From: an uncultured Oscillospiraceae bacterium
GTDB taxonomy: Bacteria; Bacillota_A; Clostridia; Oscillospirales; Acutalibacteraceae
Assembly: GCA_910589395.1 (NCBI GenBank)
Contig: CAJUTL010000053.1
Location: 1-13,581, forward strand
Direction: 5' to 3'
Length of the DNA stretch: 13,581 nt
Shown: positions 5,953 through 13,525 of the stretch, piece after piece
Layout of the letters: every line of letters begins with the position of its first letter
Position numbering within the stretch: the first letter of the stretch is position 1
Notes under the pieces: model-generated
Told to the model about the DNA's origin: nothing
The model's input: only the letters and a program-made list of their open reading frames with translations
The model's database searches: none
Translations under genes and position numbers: made by a program

Positions 5953-6648
5953 TCAGTCCTCCAAGATAAATTCCTGTCCCGGCTCCCGCGCGTCCATCAC
6001 ATGGCGGGCATATTCCTCATAGCCGGGCGTGGATTTGAACAGGGGCACAACGGAGGTGTCGCCCCACATGTGCATGGGGAACACATACTCCGCGCCAGCG
6101 GCCTCAAAAAAGTATTTCATACCCAGGTCGAAGTCAGCCTCCTGCCGGGGATCCAGGGGAACGAAGGCCACATCGATCTTTTTGCCGGAAAGCAGCTCCA
6201 GCTCCTGACGGTACTGCCGTGTCATTTGGTCGTTCTGAAAGCGGGGCGCGCCGTCCCACACCCAACAGTTCAGATCTCCCGCGTGGTAGAGAAGCTTTCC
6301 TTCGCACTGCACCAGAAAGGCAACGCCCGCGTCAGTAGAACGAAGGGTAGCGGCCTTCAAGCTGCCGAGCTCATAGGTTCTGTGAGGAGACACGAACAGC
6401 GTATGGCTTCGTTTTTCCTCCGGCACCCGGCTTTCCCAGATATCATCGGAAAGGAGATAGAAGGTTTCTTTTCCCTGCCGGGGGAAAGAAAAAACGGCGG
6501 GAGAAAAATGGTCGCCATGGCTGTGGCTGGCGAATACATACAGGGGCTTATCGGTTTCGGGAACGCTTCCCTCATAATAATCAAACAGAAGGCAGCAGGA
6601 GGAAAGCTCCACAAAATAGCAGCTGTGCTGAATGAAAGTGACCTTCAT
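5953..6648 (-). CDS. Metallo-beta-lactamase-fold metal-dependent hydrolase (UlaG-like)
   Basis: This 231-aa cytosolic protein carries the MBL metal site: H42-x-H44-x-D46-H47 in SHSHGDHF, the HAGDLN motif (H122, D125) and a late His in FPMHMWGD (H193). STDAGVAFLV precedes the HAGD motif, as in small UlaG-like or RNase-Z-like hydrolases. I chose the ATG at 6648: an AAAGGA ribosome site is eight bases upstream, while the ATG three codons earlier overlaps that site. The gene converges on the broken araC gene and is separated from sbcC by a palindromic repeat element. The substrate is unknown; family members hydrolyse phosphoesters, lactones or cyclic nucleotides. Confidence 0.88.
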   Translation of the reverse strand: MKVTFIQHSCYFVELSSCCLLFDYYEGSVPETDKPLYVFASHSHGDHFSPAVFSFPRQGKETFYLLSDDIWESRVPEEKRSHTLFVSPHRTYELGSLKAATLRSTDAGVAFLVQCEGKLLYHAGDLNCWVWDGAPRFQNDQMTRQYRQELELLSGKKIDVAFVPLDPRQEADFDLGMKYFFEAAGAEYVFPMHMWGDTSVVPLFKSTPGYEEYARHVMDAREPGQEFILED

Positions 6649-6675
6649 AAAAAACATCCTTTCTTATGAGAAATT

Positions 6676-6934
6676 AGCAATGAGGAATGAGCAATGGAGG
6701 GCTGGAGGAAAAACGGTAAATCATAATTTAACACACAGTTTCCCGCTGTCATTCTGAGGAACGAAGAGACGAAGAATCTCGCCCTTAATTCCGGGAGAAA
6801 AGGACAAAGGACGAGATCCTTCGCGGCAGCAAAGCTTGCTTTGCTTTTGCTCAGGATGACAGACGGAAAGAAAGCGCCTCGCCGCTAAATTCCAATTTAT
6901 TAAACTCTGTCCTTCCCCTTCATTCCTCATTGCT
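6676..6934. repeat. Nested inverted-repeat element (MITE/REP-like)
   Basis: This fills most of the roughly 300-base gap between the MBL gene and sbcC; no gene is visible in it. Outer perfect 14-bp inverted repeats are AGCAATGAGGAATG (6676-6689) and its complement (6921-6934). Inside are TGTCATTCTGAG (6747-6758) versus CTCAGGATGACA (6850-6861, one mismatch), and GAAGAATCTCG (6771-6781) versus CGAGATCCTTC (6812-6822, one mismatch). A further 7-bp hairpin lies at 6829-6844. The GTCATTCTGAG...GAAGAATCTC pattern resembles palindromic repeats scattered in many bacterial genomes (from memory). There is no transposase, so any movement would be non-autonomous. Confidence 0.8.
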
Positions 6935-6956
6935 TATTGTATCCGCAGCTGGCGGC

Positions 6957-9689
6957 TCAAAACTTGACCGCAGCCCGGGAAGCGCCGGAGGGAGTTCTGG
7001 TCACCTGAATGCTGCAGGGGATCCGATTTTTCAGCTCTGATACATGGGAAATGATGCCGATGAGCCGTCCGCCGCCCTGGAGCATTTCCAGGGCCTTCAT
7101 GGCGGTGTCCAGCGTTTCCCCGTCCAGGGAGCCGAAGCCCTCGTCGATGAACAGTGAATCCAGCCGTACCGCGCCGGAATGGTTCTGCACCACCTCGGAC
7201 AGCCCGAAGGCCAGAGACAGAGAGGCCAAAAACTGTTCTCCTCCGGACAGGGTCTCGATGGAGCGGGGGAGCATGGAGGAGCCGTCCAGCACCTCCAGAT
7301 CCAGCCCGCTCAGGGAATTTCCCCCTTTTGGCCCCTCCATCAGCCGCAGGGCGTACCGTCCCCGGCTCAGGGTGGAGAAAAAGCGGTTGGCGCTGACCAG
7401 CACTTCCTCCAGCATGATGCTGAGCACATATTGCAAAATCGGCAGCTTCTGGGGATTGTTTCCGGAAAGGGCTTTGGAAAGCCGGGCGGTGCGGCTGTAT
7501 TTCTTTTCCAGCCCCAGAGAGCCTTTTTCCAGCTCCCGTATGGTTTGCAGTGTGGCGCGGAGGGAGGCGGCCAGCTGAACGGCGCTTCCCAGCTCCTCAG
7601 AACACCGCAGGCGTTCCTCCCGCAGGGCCGCTTCCCGCTGCCGCAGAGCTTCTGCCTCGGGCTCGGTTTCCCAGGGCTTTTGAAAGGCCTCCGCCTCTCG
7701 CCGCGCTTTTTCCAGGGCGGCTTGGGCCAGGGCCAGGGTGGTTTCCGCCTTTTGCCGTTCTCCTTCCAGCGCTTCGGCCTGCCGGAGCAAAGCGGCGGCG
7801 TCCTGTTCCAGCTTTTTATAGCGGGCTTCCTTTTGCGCAAGCTCCTGCTCCAGCCCGGCGGCGGTCAGCCCGGCAAGGGCCTGTTCCGCTTCCGCTGTTT
7901 GGTGTGTAAGCTCTTTTTCCCTGGCTTCCAGGGCGGAGGCTTCTTCCCGCTGTTTTGCTTTTCGCGCTGTGAGCAGCTCCTTTTCTCCGATCAGCTTTTC
8001 CAGGCGGGCCTGAGCTTTTTCCAAAAGGCCGGCGTTTTTCTGCGCTTCCTCCAGCTTTCCGGTGAGCCCGGCAACCTCCTGTTCTGCCTGCTCCGGGGAA
8101 AGGGGCAGGGCGGCGCAAAGGCGCTCCTGCTCCTGAAGGCTTTGAAGGGCCCTTTCCCGCTGGGCTTCCAGGGAGCGCTGCAGGGCAATAGCCTGCAATG
8201 CTTTTTGCCGTGCTTCCCTTTCTCCGGCCCGAAGGGCCTCCAGCTCTTCCTGCCGAAGAAGGGACCGGCTGCCCTGGGCCGGGGCGGGGTGCTCCCGGCT
8301 GCCGCAGACAGGACAGGGCTCTCCCTCCCGAAGGCCCTGGGACAGGCCCAGCGCGGCGTTGCGGCGGGCCAGCGCTTCCTGGTGCTCCAGTTGCCCGGTC
8401 AGCGTTTCACTGAGAACTCTTTGCTTTTCGGCCTCCTGCTTCTGCGCCGCCAGCTCTGCTTCCGTTTTTTGCAGGGACTCTTTGCGCCCCAAAAGCTCCC
8501 GGTAGGCTTCCTGTGTTTTTTCCAGAACGCTTCGCCGCTCCAGCAGCTGGGGAAGAAGCCCCGCGGCGGCCTGGCACTGCTGTACAAACAGCTTTCCCGT
8601 TTCCAGGCGTGCGGCAAGCTCTTTCTCTTGAGCGCCGCACCGCTCCAAATCACTTTGCAGCTCTCGCAGGGCCTTTTGGGCAGCCGCCCGCTGCCGCTTC
8701 AGGTCTTCGGCACGGCGCAGCTCTTCCCGGCGTTCGGTGAGGCGGGCGGTTTCCCGGGCCTGAAGCACCGCTTCTTCCCGAAGCTTTTCGGCCTGCTGAC
8801 GTTGCTGCTTTGCGATATCCTTTTCCTGTTCTAAAAGCGTTTTGCGCTCCCTGGAGGCTTCATAGCTTTTTTCGGCCTCCCGCAGCGTGGCGGTCAGCTG
8901 GCCCCAGGCTTCCGCCGCCCGAAGCAGGCGCTCCGCCTCCTGCCACTGCTTCGTTAGGGTTTCGCTGGTTTTCCGCAGAGCGGCTTCCCGCTCCCCGGCG
9001 GCGGTGATGCTTTGCTCCAACGCTTCTGTGGTTTCCAGGGCTTCCTTTTGCAGCAGGGAGCTTTTTTTCGCCTCCAGTTCCCGCAGCTGTTCCTCCAAGG
9101 CCTTGGTGCGCCGCAGCAGGGAATCTGTCAGTGCTTTCCAGCGCCCGGCGGAAAACAGGGTGCGCAGCATTTCCCCCTTTTCCTTGGAATTGGCCCGCAG
9201 CAGCCGCAAAAATTCCCCCTGGGGCAGTACGATCACCTGGGAAAACTGCTCCGCGGTCAGGTGGAGCAGCTCCTCGGCCACATTGCGCACCGCCGTTTCG
9301 CTTTTGCTTTCCAGCAGCCGGAATTCCCCATTTTCCAGCAGAAAGCATTCGTGAGAATCCCGAAATTCCGGCTCCTTGGTGTTTCGGTTGATGTGAAGAT
9401 ACCGGGTGCGCCGGAAGCGATAGATATTCTCTCCCAGGGAAAAATCGTATTCCGCAAGGGTGGGGGTATCGTCCTCCGCCGCCATACAGCGCATGGAATC
9501 AAAGGTGCGCCTGCCGCCGGTGGCCCTGCCGTACAGGGCAAAGCTCATCGCGTCCAGCAGGGCGGTTTTCCCGCCACCGGTGGGGCCGGAAATGAGGAAC
9601 AGCCCGGCTTCCTCAAAGGCGGTAAAATCCAATTCTGTTTTTTCCGGATAGGGCCCGAAGGCCTGAAGCAGCAGGCGAATGGGTTTCAT
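6957..9689 (-). CDS. sbcC: Exonuclease SbcC, ATPase subunit of SbcCD
   Basis: This 910-aa SMC/Rad50-type ATPase partners with SbcD to cut DNA hairpins and ends during repair. It starts MKPIRLLLQAFGPYPEKTEL. Walker A is GPTGGGKT (35-42) and the Q-loop is LPQGEF (155-160). Two long Ala/Glu/Arg/Leu-rich coiled-coil arms span about 195-455 and 475-735, with the zinc-hook CPVC at 459-462. The ABC signature LSGGEQ is at 814-819, Walker B and D-loop LFIDEGFGSLD at 846-856, and the H-loop ISH ends at 882. Length and order are typical. AAAGGAGGG lies five bases before the ATG. sbcD is 62 bases upstream, and a palindrome sits between them. The third Gly in Walker A replaces the more common Ala and should be tolerated. 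Confidence 0.97.
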   Translation of the reverse strand: MKPIRLLLQAFGPYPEKTELDFTAFEEAGLFLISGPTGGGKTALLDAMSFALYGRATGGRRTFDSMRCMAAEDDTPTLAEYDFSLGENIYRFRRTRYLHINRNTKEPEFRDSHECFLLENGEFRLLESKSETAVRNVAEELLHLTAEQFSQVIVLPQGEFLRLLRANSKEKGEMLRTLFSAGRWKALTDSLLRRTKALEEQLRELEAKKSSLLQKEALETTEALEQSITAAGEREAALRKTSETLTKQWQEAERLLRAAEAWGQLTATLREAEKSYEASRERKTLLEQEKDIAKQQRQQAEKLREEAVLQARETARLTERREELRRAEDLKRQRAAAQKALRELQSDLERCGAQEKELAARLETGKLFVQQCQAAAGLLPQLLERRSVLEKTQEAYRELLGRKESLQKTEAELAAQKQEAEKQRVLSETLTGQLEHQEALARRNAALGLSQGLREGEPCPVCGSREHPAPAQGSRSLLRQEELEALRAGEREARQKALQAIALQRSLEAQRERALQSLQEQERLCAALPLSPEQAEQEVAGLTGKLEEAQKNAGLLEKAQARLEKLIGEKELLTARKAKQREEASALEAREKELTHQTAEAEQALAGLTAAGLEQELAQKEARYKKLEQDAAALLRQAEALEGERQKAETTLALAQAALEKARREAEAFQKPWETEPEAEALRQREAALREERLRCSEELGSAVQLAASLRATLQTIRELEKGSLGLEKKYSRTARLSKALSGNNPQKLPILQYVLSIMLEEVLVSANRFFSTLSRGRYALRLMEGPKGGNSLSGLDLEVLDGSSMLPRSIETLSGGEQFLASLSLAFGLSEVVQNHSGAVRLDSLFIDEGFGSLDGETLDTAMKALEMLQGGGRLIGIISHVSELKNRIPCSIQVTRTPSGASRAAVKF

Positions 9690-9720
9690 GGCCGCCCTCC
9701 TTTCTGTTCCGAACGCTTGT

Positions 9721-9754
9721 TAGCCAGACGGTGCAAATTTGCACCGTCTGGCTA
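9721..9754. repeat. Perfect 34-bp palindrome at the sbcD-sbcC junction
   Basis: The arm TAGCCAGACGGTGCAAA (9721-9737) is followed without spacer by its exact reverse complement (9738-9754). It overlaps the sbcD stop codon (TAG, complement of 9752-9754) and ends 31 bases before the sbcC start. On the transcript it would form a long hairpin, but no T-run follows, so it is not a classical terminator; it may stabilise or partition the sbcDC mRNA. Confidence 0.9.
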
Positions 9755-10888
9755 CCGGCCGGATTCCATTTCCTCCAAAAGCTCCTGCAGCAGCTGAAGC
9801 TCCTCAGGCTCGGCGGGGGTTCCGCACACGTCCTGCAAAAAAGAGGAAAAGATGGTTCGGTCGTCCTGCCCTTTCAGCCTTGCCGCCCGTTCTCCCGCCG
9901 CCCCGGAGATCGCCCAGGGGTTGGAGAGGGAAAGCAGATTGGGATAATAGGGGCGCAGCTTGTCCCTGGCCAGGAAAACAGGGGACTTATCCTCCAGCAC
10001 CAGCTCCACATAGTCCTCGCAGGGCTGTCTTTTCCCCTGCTCCAAAAGCTCCTGAAACAAACCGGAAATCCGGCGCACATCTCTCAGCGGCGTAATGGGT
10101 ACTTCTTCCACGGCAAGGGAAGCACCGTCCCATTCCAGGCGGCAAAAGCCCTTTTTCTGGTGCTCTTCATCTACGGAATATTTCAGGGGAGAGCCGGAAT
10201 ATCTTCCCTTTTCTCCTGCCCGCTGAGGGCCGTGGAGGTGGCCCAGGGCCACATAGTCAAAGGGAGAAAACAGCTCCGGCGGGATCTCTCCCGCGCCGCC
10301 TACAAACAGGCTGCTTTCCGAATCGGAGGGTATGGCCCCGGCGGCAAAGCAGTGGGAAACGAGAATATGGGCGGCTCCCGGCTCGAACAGCGGAAGCATT
10401 TGCTCGATCAAAAGCTTCATGCAGGCGGCTTCTCCCCGCAGAGAATCGTCCCCCAGAAATTCCCTGCCCTGGGCGCTGTTGAAGTAGGGGAGAAGAAACA
10501 GCTGCACCTTTTCCCCGTTTTCCTCCAGCAGGACCGGAGAAAAAGCGTCGGAAAGGGTGGTGGAGAAATACACGCCGCTGCCCCGCAGAGCAGTTTTCAA
10601 TAAGGTGATACGGTCGGCGCCGTCGTGGTTTCCGGAAATCACACAGACCTTGCAGGAAAGCTCCACAAGCCGGGAAAGCACGGAGTCAAACAAACGGATA
10701 GCCTCCGGCGGGGCGATCTGCCTGTCGTAAATATCTCCCGCCAGCAAAACACAGGCGGGCTTTTCCCGCTCTACCGCAGGGAGGAATACCTCTTGAAAAA
10801 ACCAGCTTTGATCTGGGAGCAGGCTTCTGCCGTACAGCATTCTGCCCAGATGCCAGTCTGAGGTATGAAACAGCTTCAAGGCTTTCAC
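9752..10888 (-). CDS. sbcD: Exonuclease SbcD, nuclease subunit of SbcCD
   Basis: This 378-aa Mre11-type phosphoesterase has all metal motifs: D11-x-H13 in TSDWHLG, D52 in GDIYDR, N87-H88-D89 in GNHD, H179 in LVSHC, and H217/H219 in GHLHGPQ. It forms the nuclease of the SbcCD complex with the next gene and acts on hairpins and double-strand ends in the cytosol. The start shown is GTG at 10888 (MKALKLFHTSDWH). A TTG three codons later would give MKLFHTSDWH, closer to the usual SbcD N-terminus, with GGTG six bases upstream, so the true start may be at 10879. The C-terminal 120 residues are the variable capping region. The gene is divergent from the carboxypeptidase gene. Confidence 0.96.
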   Translation of the reverse strand: MKALKLFHTSDWHLGRMLYGRSLLPDQSWFFQEVFLPAVEREKPACVLLAGDIYDRQIAPPEAIRLFDSVLSRLVELSCKVCVISGNHDGADRITLLKTALRGSGVYFSTTLSDAFSPVLLEENGEKVQLFLLPYFNSAQGREFLGDDSLRGEAACMKLLIEQMLPLFEPGAAHILVSHCFAAGAIPSDSESSLFVGGAGEIPPELFSPFDYVALGHLHGPQRAGEKGRYSGSPLKYSVDEEHQKKGFCRLEWDGASLAVEEVPITPLRDVRRISGLFQELLEQGKRQPCEDYVELVLEDKSPVFLARDKLRPYYPNLLSLSNPWAISGAAGERAARLKGQDDRTIFSSFLQDVCGTPAEPEELQLLQELLEEMESGR

Positions 10889-10941
10889 CGGCTTTCAAAA
10901 ATATTAAGAAACTCAATCTTTTCTTTTGAGCTGGAACCGTG

Positions 10942-10947
10942 TATAAT
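10942..10947 (+). promoter_or_regulatory. Possible -10 box for the carboxypeptidase gene
   Basis: A perfect TATAAT, preceded directly by TG, lies about 110 bases upstream of the ATG at 11058. No good -35 hexamer stands at the right distance (TTTTCT at 17 bases), so the assignment is tentative. Confidence 0.4.
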
Positions 10948-11057
10948 CTTAGATGCTAGATGCTGGAGAAGGGCGTAAGGGCAAGCTCCATGTACCCAGT
11001 ATACTATAAAAATTCGGAAACGTACAGGCGATTTTTGGGAAAAGGAAGGTTCTTTTC

Positions 11058-12584
11058 ATGAAAAAATATACACGGCTGGCAGCGGCGCTGCTTTCGATAT
11101 TGCTTTTTGCTTCCCTGTGGGCGGCTCCGGCTTCCGCCGAGGGCTTCCCCTTCAACTGGGATATTGGAGACGACAACACGGAGCCCCACTGCAAATCCCT
11201 GTTCCTGCTGAATCTGGATACGGACACGGTGGCCTATGCCATGAACGCCGATGAAAGGCTGCCCATGGCCTCCATGACGAAGATCATGAGCTATATCGTG
11301 GCCTATGAGAATATTCCCAATATCGAAAACGCCCAGATCACCATGCCGGAAAGCGTGGACGAGGAGTTGATGAACACGGGAAGCTCTGTGGCGGACATGT
11401 ATCCGGGAGAATCCTTTAACGGCAAAGATATGCTGTATCTGATGATGGTCCCCAGCGGAAACAACGCCGCCCTGACCCTGGCAAAATATGTGGATTCCCT
11501 GTACCCCGAGGAGCAGGCCGCTTTGGAAAGCGAGGCCGCCGCCGCGCCCACGCCTTCCCCTTCTCCCGCGCCGGAGGGGGAGGACGATGACGACAGCGGG
11601 GAAGACGACGGGGAGGAAGGGGAAAACTCCTTCGACCCCACGGACTACACTGGAAAAAGCTATTTTGTTCATTTGATGAACGAAAAGGCCAAGGAGCTGG
11701 GCTGTGAAAACACCCATTTCACCAACGCCCACGGCCTTCATAACCCCAACCATTATACCACCGCCAGGGAAATGGCGATCATCACGAAATACGCCATGAC
11801 CCTGCCGAATTTCACCGAGATCACAGGCACCTCCGCCTATAATTACAGACCCATCGGTTCCGAAGAGGTGCGCACGGCCAACACCACCAACAAAATGCTG
11901 ACCAATTACGCAGACGAGGCCGGCATGTCCTATTATTACCGGTACGCCACAGGCATCAAAACCGGCTCGCTGGACGAAGCGGGCTACTGCATTGCCGCCT
12001 CCGCCACGGCCGATGGCTATACCTATATCGCCATTGCCATGGGGAGCCCCATGTATTACGAGGACGGCGCGTTCTGCGATCTGCACGGGGAAATGCTGGA
12101 CTGTGCCACTCTGTTCCGCTGGTCGTTGACCAGCCTGGAAAAAAAGACAGTGGCGGTGCAGGGAGACGTGATGAGCTCGGTCAATTTGAAATATGCCTGG
12201 AAAAAGGACGAGCTGCTGCTGGCGGCGGGGGAAAACGCCTCGGTCATGCTGCCCAAGGAAGTGAATTCCACCAGCATTTTGATCACGCCGGATATTCCCG
12301 AAAACGTGGAGGCCCCCGTTCGCAAGGGAGAACAGATCGGCACCGCCTCCTTAAGCTATGCTGGGGAGGTGATCGCCACGGTGCCCCTGGTGGCGGCGGA
12401 ATCGGTGGACAGAAGCGAAGCGCTCCATGTGTGGGAGCAGGGCCAGGCCGTGCTCAGCGCCCCCTGGTTCCTGGTGATCATGGCGGTGATCGTAGCGCTG
12501 ATCATTGTGTATATTATCCTGATTTTGCTCTACCGCCGGAAGCAGAAACAGCTGCGCAGGGTCAAGAGGTTCCGGGACATGTAA
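11058..12584 (+). CDS. D-alanyl-D-alanine carboxypeptidase (PBP5/DacA family)
   Basis: This 508-aa penicillin-binding protein trims the terminal D-Ala from peptidoglycan stem peptides outside the membrane. A signal peptide covers about 1-27, with cleavage after APASA. The catalytic SxxK is S72-M-T-K75 in PMASMTK, the SGN motif is at 133-135 and KTG at 301-303. A beta-rich C-terminal domain follows, then a membrane anchor (about 468-492) and a basic tail (RRKQKQLRR). Between SGN and the next conserved block lies an unusual insert of about 50 residues (150-199), rich in Ala/Pro/Ser and then Asp/Glu. AAGGAAGG is eight bases upstream of the ATG. It is DacA/DacF-like; a symbol cannot be chosen safely among paralogs. 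It is monocistronic, followed by several hairpins. Confidence 0.94.
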   Translation: MKKYTRLAAALLSILLFASLWAAPASAEGFPFNWDIGDDNTEPHCKSLFLLNLDTDTVAYAMNADERLPMASMTKIMSYIVAYENIPNIENAQITMPESVDEELMNTGSSVADMYPGESFNGKDMLYLMMVPSGNNAALTLAKYVDSLYPEEQAALESEAAAAPTPSPSPAPEGEDDDDSGEDDGEEGENSFDPTDYTGKSYFVHLMNEKAKELGCENTHFTNAHGLHNPNHYTTAREMAIITKYAMTLPNFTEITGTSAYNYRPIGSEEVRTANTTNKMLTNYADEAGMSYYYRYATGIKTGSLDEAGYCIAASATADGYTYIAIAMGSPMYYEDGAFCDLHGEMLDCATLFRWSLTSLEKKTVAVQGDVMSSVNLKYAWKKDELLLAAGENASVMLPKEVNSTSILITPDIPENVEAPVRKGEQIGTASLSYAGEVIATVPLVAAESVDRSEALHVWEQGQAVLSAPWFLVIMAVIVALIIVYIILILLYRRKQKQLRRVKRFRDM

Positions 12585-12613
12585 AACGCAAAATCCGGAA
12601 CGGATTTTGCGTT
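12585..12613. repeat. Perfect hairpin directly after the carboxypeptidase stop codon
   Basis: AACGCAAAATCCG (12585-12597) and CGGATTTTGCGTT (12601-12613) form a 13-bp stem with a three-base loop, starting at the first base after TAA. No T-run follows, so it more likely protects the mRNA 3' end than terminates it. Confidence 0.8.
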
Positions 12614-12614
12614 G

Positions 12615-12659
12615 GAAGAAGGGCGGTACTTTTCCTTCGGAAAAGTACCGCCCTTCTTC
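12615..12659. repeat. Second, larger perfect hairpin (21-bp arms)
   Basis: The arm at 12615-12635 (GAAGAAGGGCGGTACTTTTC plus C) is exactly complementary to 12639-12659, with the three-base loop TTC. It begins one base after the previous hairpin. No T-run follows. The GGCGGTACTTTTCC core may be a genome-wide repeat. Confidence 0.82.
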
Positions 12660-12662
12660 ATT

Positions 12663-12685
12663 GCGCAAGATGCTTGTGCCTTTTT
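12663..12685 (+). terminator. Probable Rho-independent terminator of the carboxypeptidase gene
   Basis: GCGCAAG (12663-12669) pairs with CTTGTGC (12673-12679, one G-T wobble) around an ATG loop and is followed by CTTTTT. It is the first hairpin with a T-run after the gene. Confidence 0.65.
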
Positions 12686-12747
12686 AGTGGTTCTCTTAAC
12701 TGATTAAGCAGTGTTTGGCTTTTATTGCGCAGAAACTATGCGCTGTG

Positions 12748-12793
12748 AAATCGAAGCGACCTATCTTTGTTTGGGTTGGCGCTTCGATTTTTT
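12748..12793 (+). terminator. Second terminator hairpin upstream of the metallopeptidase gene
   Basis: AAATCGAAGCG (12748-12758) pairs with CGCTTCGATTT (12780-12790), and the T-run extends to 12793. It insulates the downstream promoter. No gene is visible between it and the previous terminator (12686-12747), so it acts either as a back-up or for an unseen small transcript. Confidence 0.75.
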
Positions 12794-12835
12794 GTCTACA
12801 TATTAAAAAATTGGTGAAAACAAGTGATAGTTTTA

Positions 12836-12864
12836 TTGACATTTTTTGGAAAGTTTGATATTAT
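12836..12864 (+). promoter_or_regulatory. Strong sigma-A-type promoter of the metallopeptidase gene
   Basis: TTGACA (12836-12841), 17 bases, then TATTAT (12859-12864), about 35 bases upstream of the ATG. This is the best promoter in the window and shows that the gene is transcribed on its own. Confidence 0.85.
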
Positions 12865-12898
12865 AACATAAAGGATAATACAAAAAAGGAATAGTAAA

Positions 12899-13525
12899 AT
12901 GAAAAAAACTGGTTTCCTGTTAGCAATAGTTTTATTGATTACAGCTTTTTCACCAAAAGCTTCGGCGTACAATTTGTATGATGAAGATCGTCCATACACG
13001 ACAATATCCCTGAATACTTCGGAAACGCTCAAATACTTAGTTCACGAGGATTTTGGAAGCACTACCTTTTCACATATGAACGAGGCTCTTTATCAATGGA
13101 ATAAAGAGAGTGGACACTCATTAATGCAAAGAAATCCTACAGTGCGCCATTCTCTGTCTGATTTTGGGGCAAATGCGGCAAGAGATGGATTGAACTTGGT
13201 TTATAGGAAAAGCATTCCCACAGATAACAGAATTGCAGTAAATTTAGTTAGATGGAGCAATTCCAGCTATTTAGTCCTGGAAAGTGATATTAATTTTAAT
13301 GTTAGTAAGAAATTTTCAAACGGGGCAGAAGCAGGACGTTGGGACGCATATTCGATTTTTTTGCATGAATCTGGGCATACAGTGGGATTAGGTGATATTC
13401 AGAATCCCAGAGCGTACGAGAAAGATTCCGTTATGGTGGGTAATTGGGAGAATCGGCAGAATTCTATTTCCTGGCGGAGACTTCGGCAAGATGATATCAA
13501 TGGATTAAAAGTTCTTTATCCATAA
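12899..13525 (+). CDS. Secreted matrixin-like zinc metallopeptidase
   Basis: This 208-aa protein has a signal peptide (1-23, cleavage after PKASA). The metzincin site FLHESGHTVGLGD gives H156, E157, H160, G163 and D166, followed by a Met-turn SVM (M179) and the C-terminal RLRQDDINGLKVLYP typical of M10-type peptidases. The third zinc ligand is Asp, as in snapalysin-type enzymes, rather than His. There is no propeptide Cys switch, because the protein is barely longer than a catalytic domain. AAAGGA is eight bases before the ATG. The gene is much more AT-rich than dacA and sbcCD and has its own promoter, suggesting acquisition by transfer. It probably cleaves extracellular proteins; the substrate is unknown. 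Confidence 0.87.
   Translation: MKKTGFLLAIVLLITAFSPKASAYNLYDEDRPYTTISLNTSETLKYLVHEDFGSTTFSHMNEALYQWNKESGHSLMQRNPTVRHSLSDFGANAARDGLNLVYRKSIPTDNRIAVNLVRWSNSSYLVLESDINFNVSKKFSNGAEAGRWDAYSIFLHESGHTVGLGDIQNPRAYEKDSVMVGNWENRQNSISWRRLRQDDINGLKVLYP

Noticed and set aside
5842..6669. 275-aa open frame on the + strand opposite the MBL hydrolase
   Set aside because: It is antisense to a gene with clear catalytic motifs, crosses the bidirectional terminator, and has no family features.
7179..8834. 551-aa open frame on the + strand opposite sbcC
   Set aside because: It is antisense to a certain gene, its translation is low-complexity Gly/Leu/Phe/Gln, and it exists because sbcC's Glu/Ala/Arg-rich codons lack stops on the complement.
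11004..12086. 360-aa open frame on the minus strand opposite the carboxypeptidase
   Set aside because: It is a Gly/His/Val-rich shadow frame with no ribosome site; the + strand has SxxK, SGN and KTG motifs.
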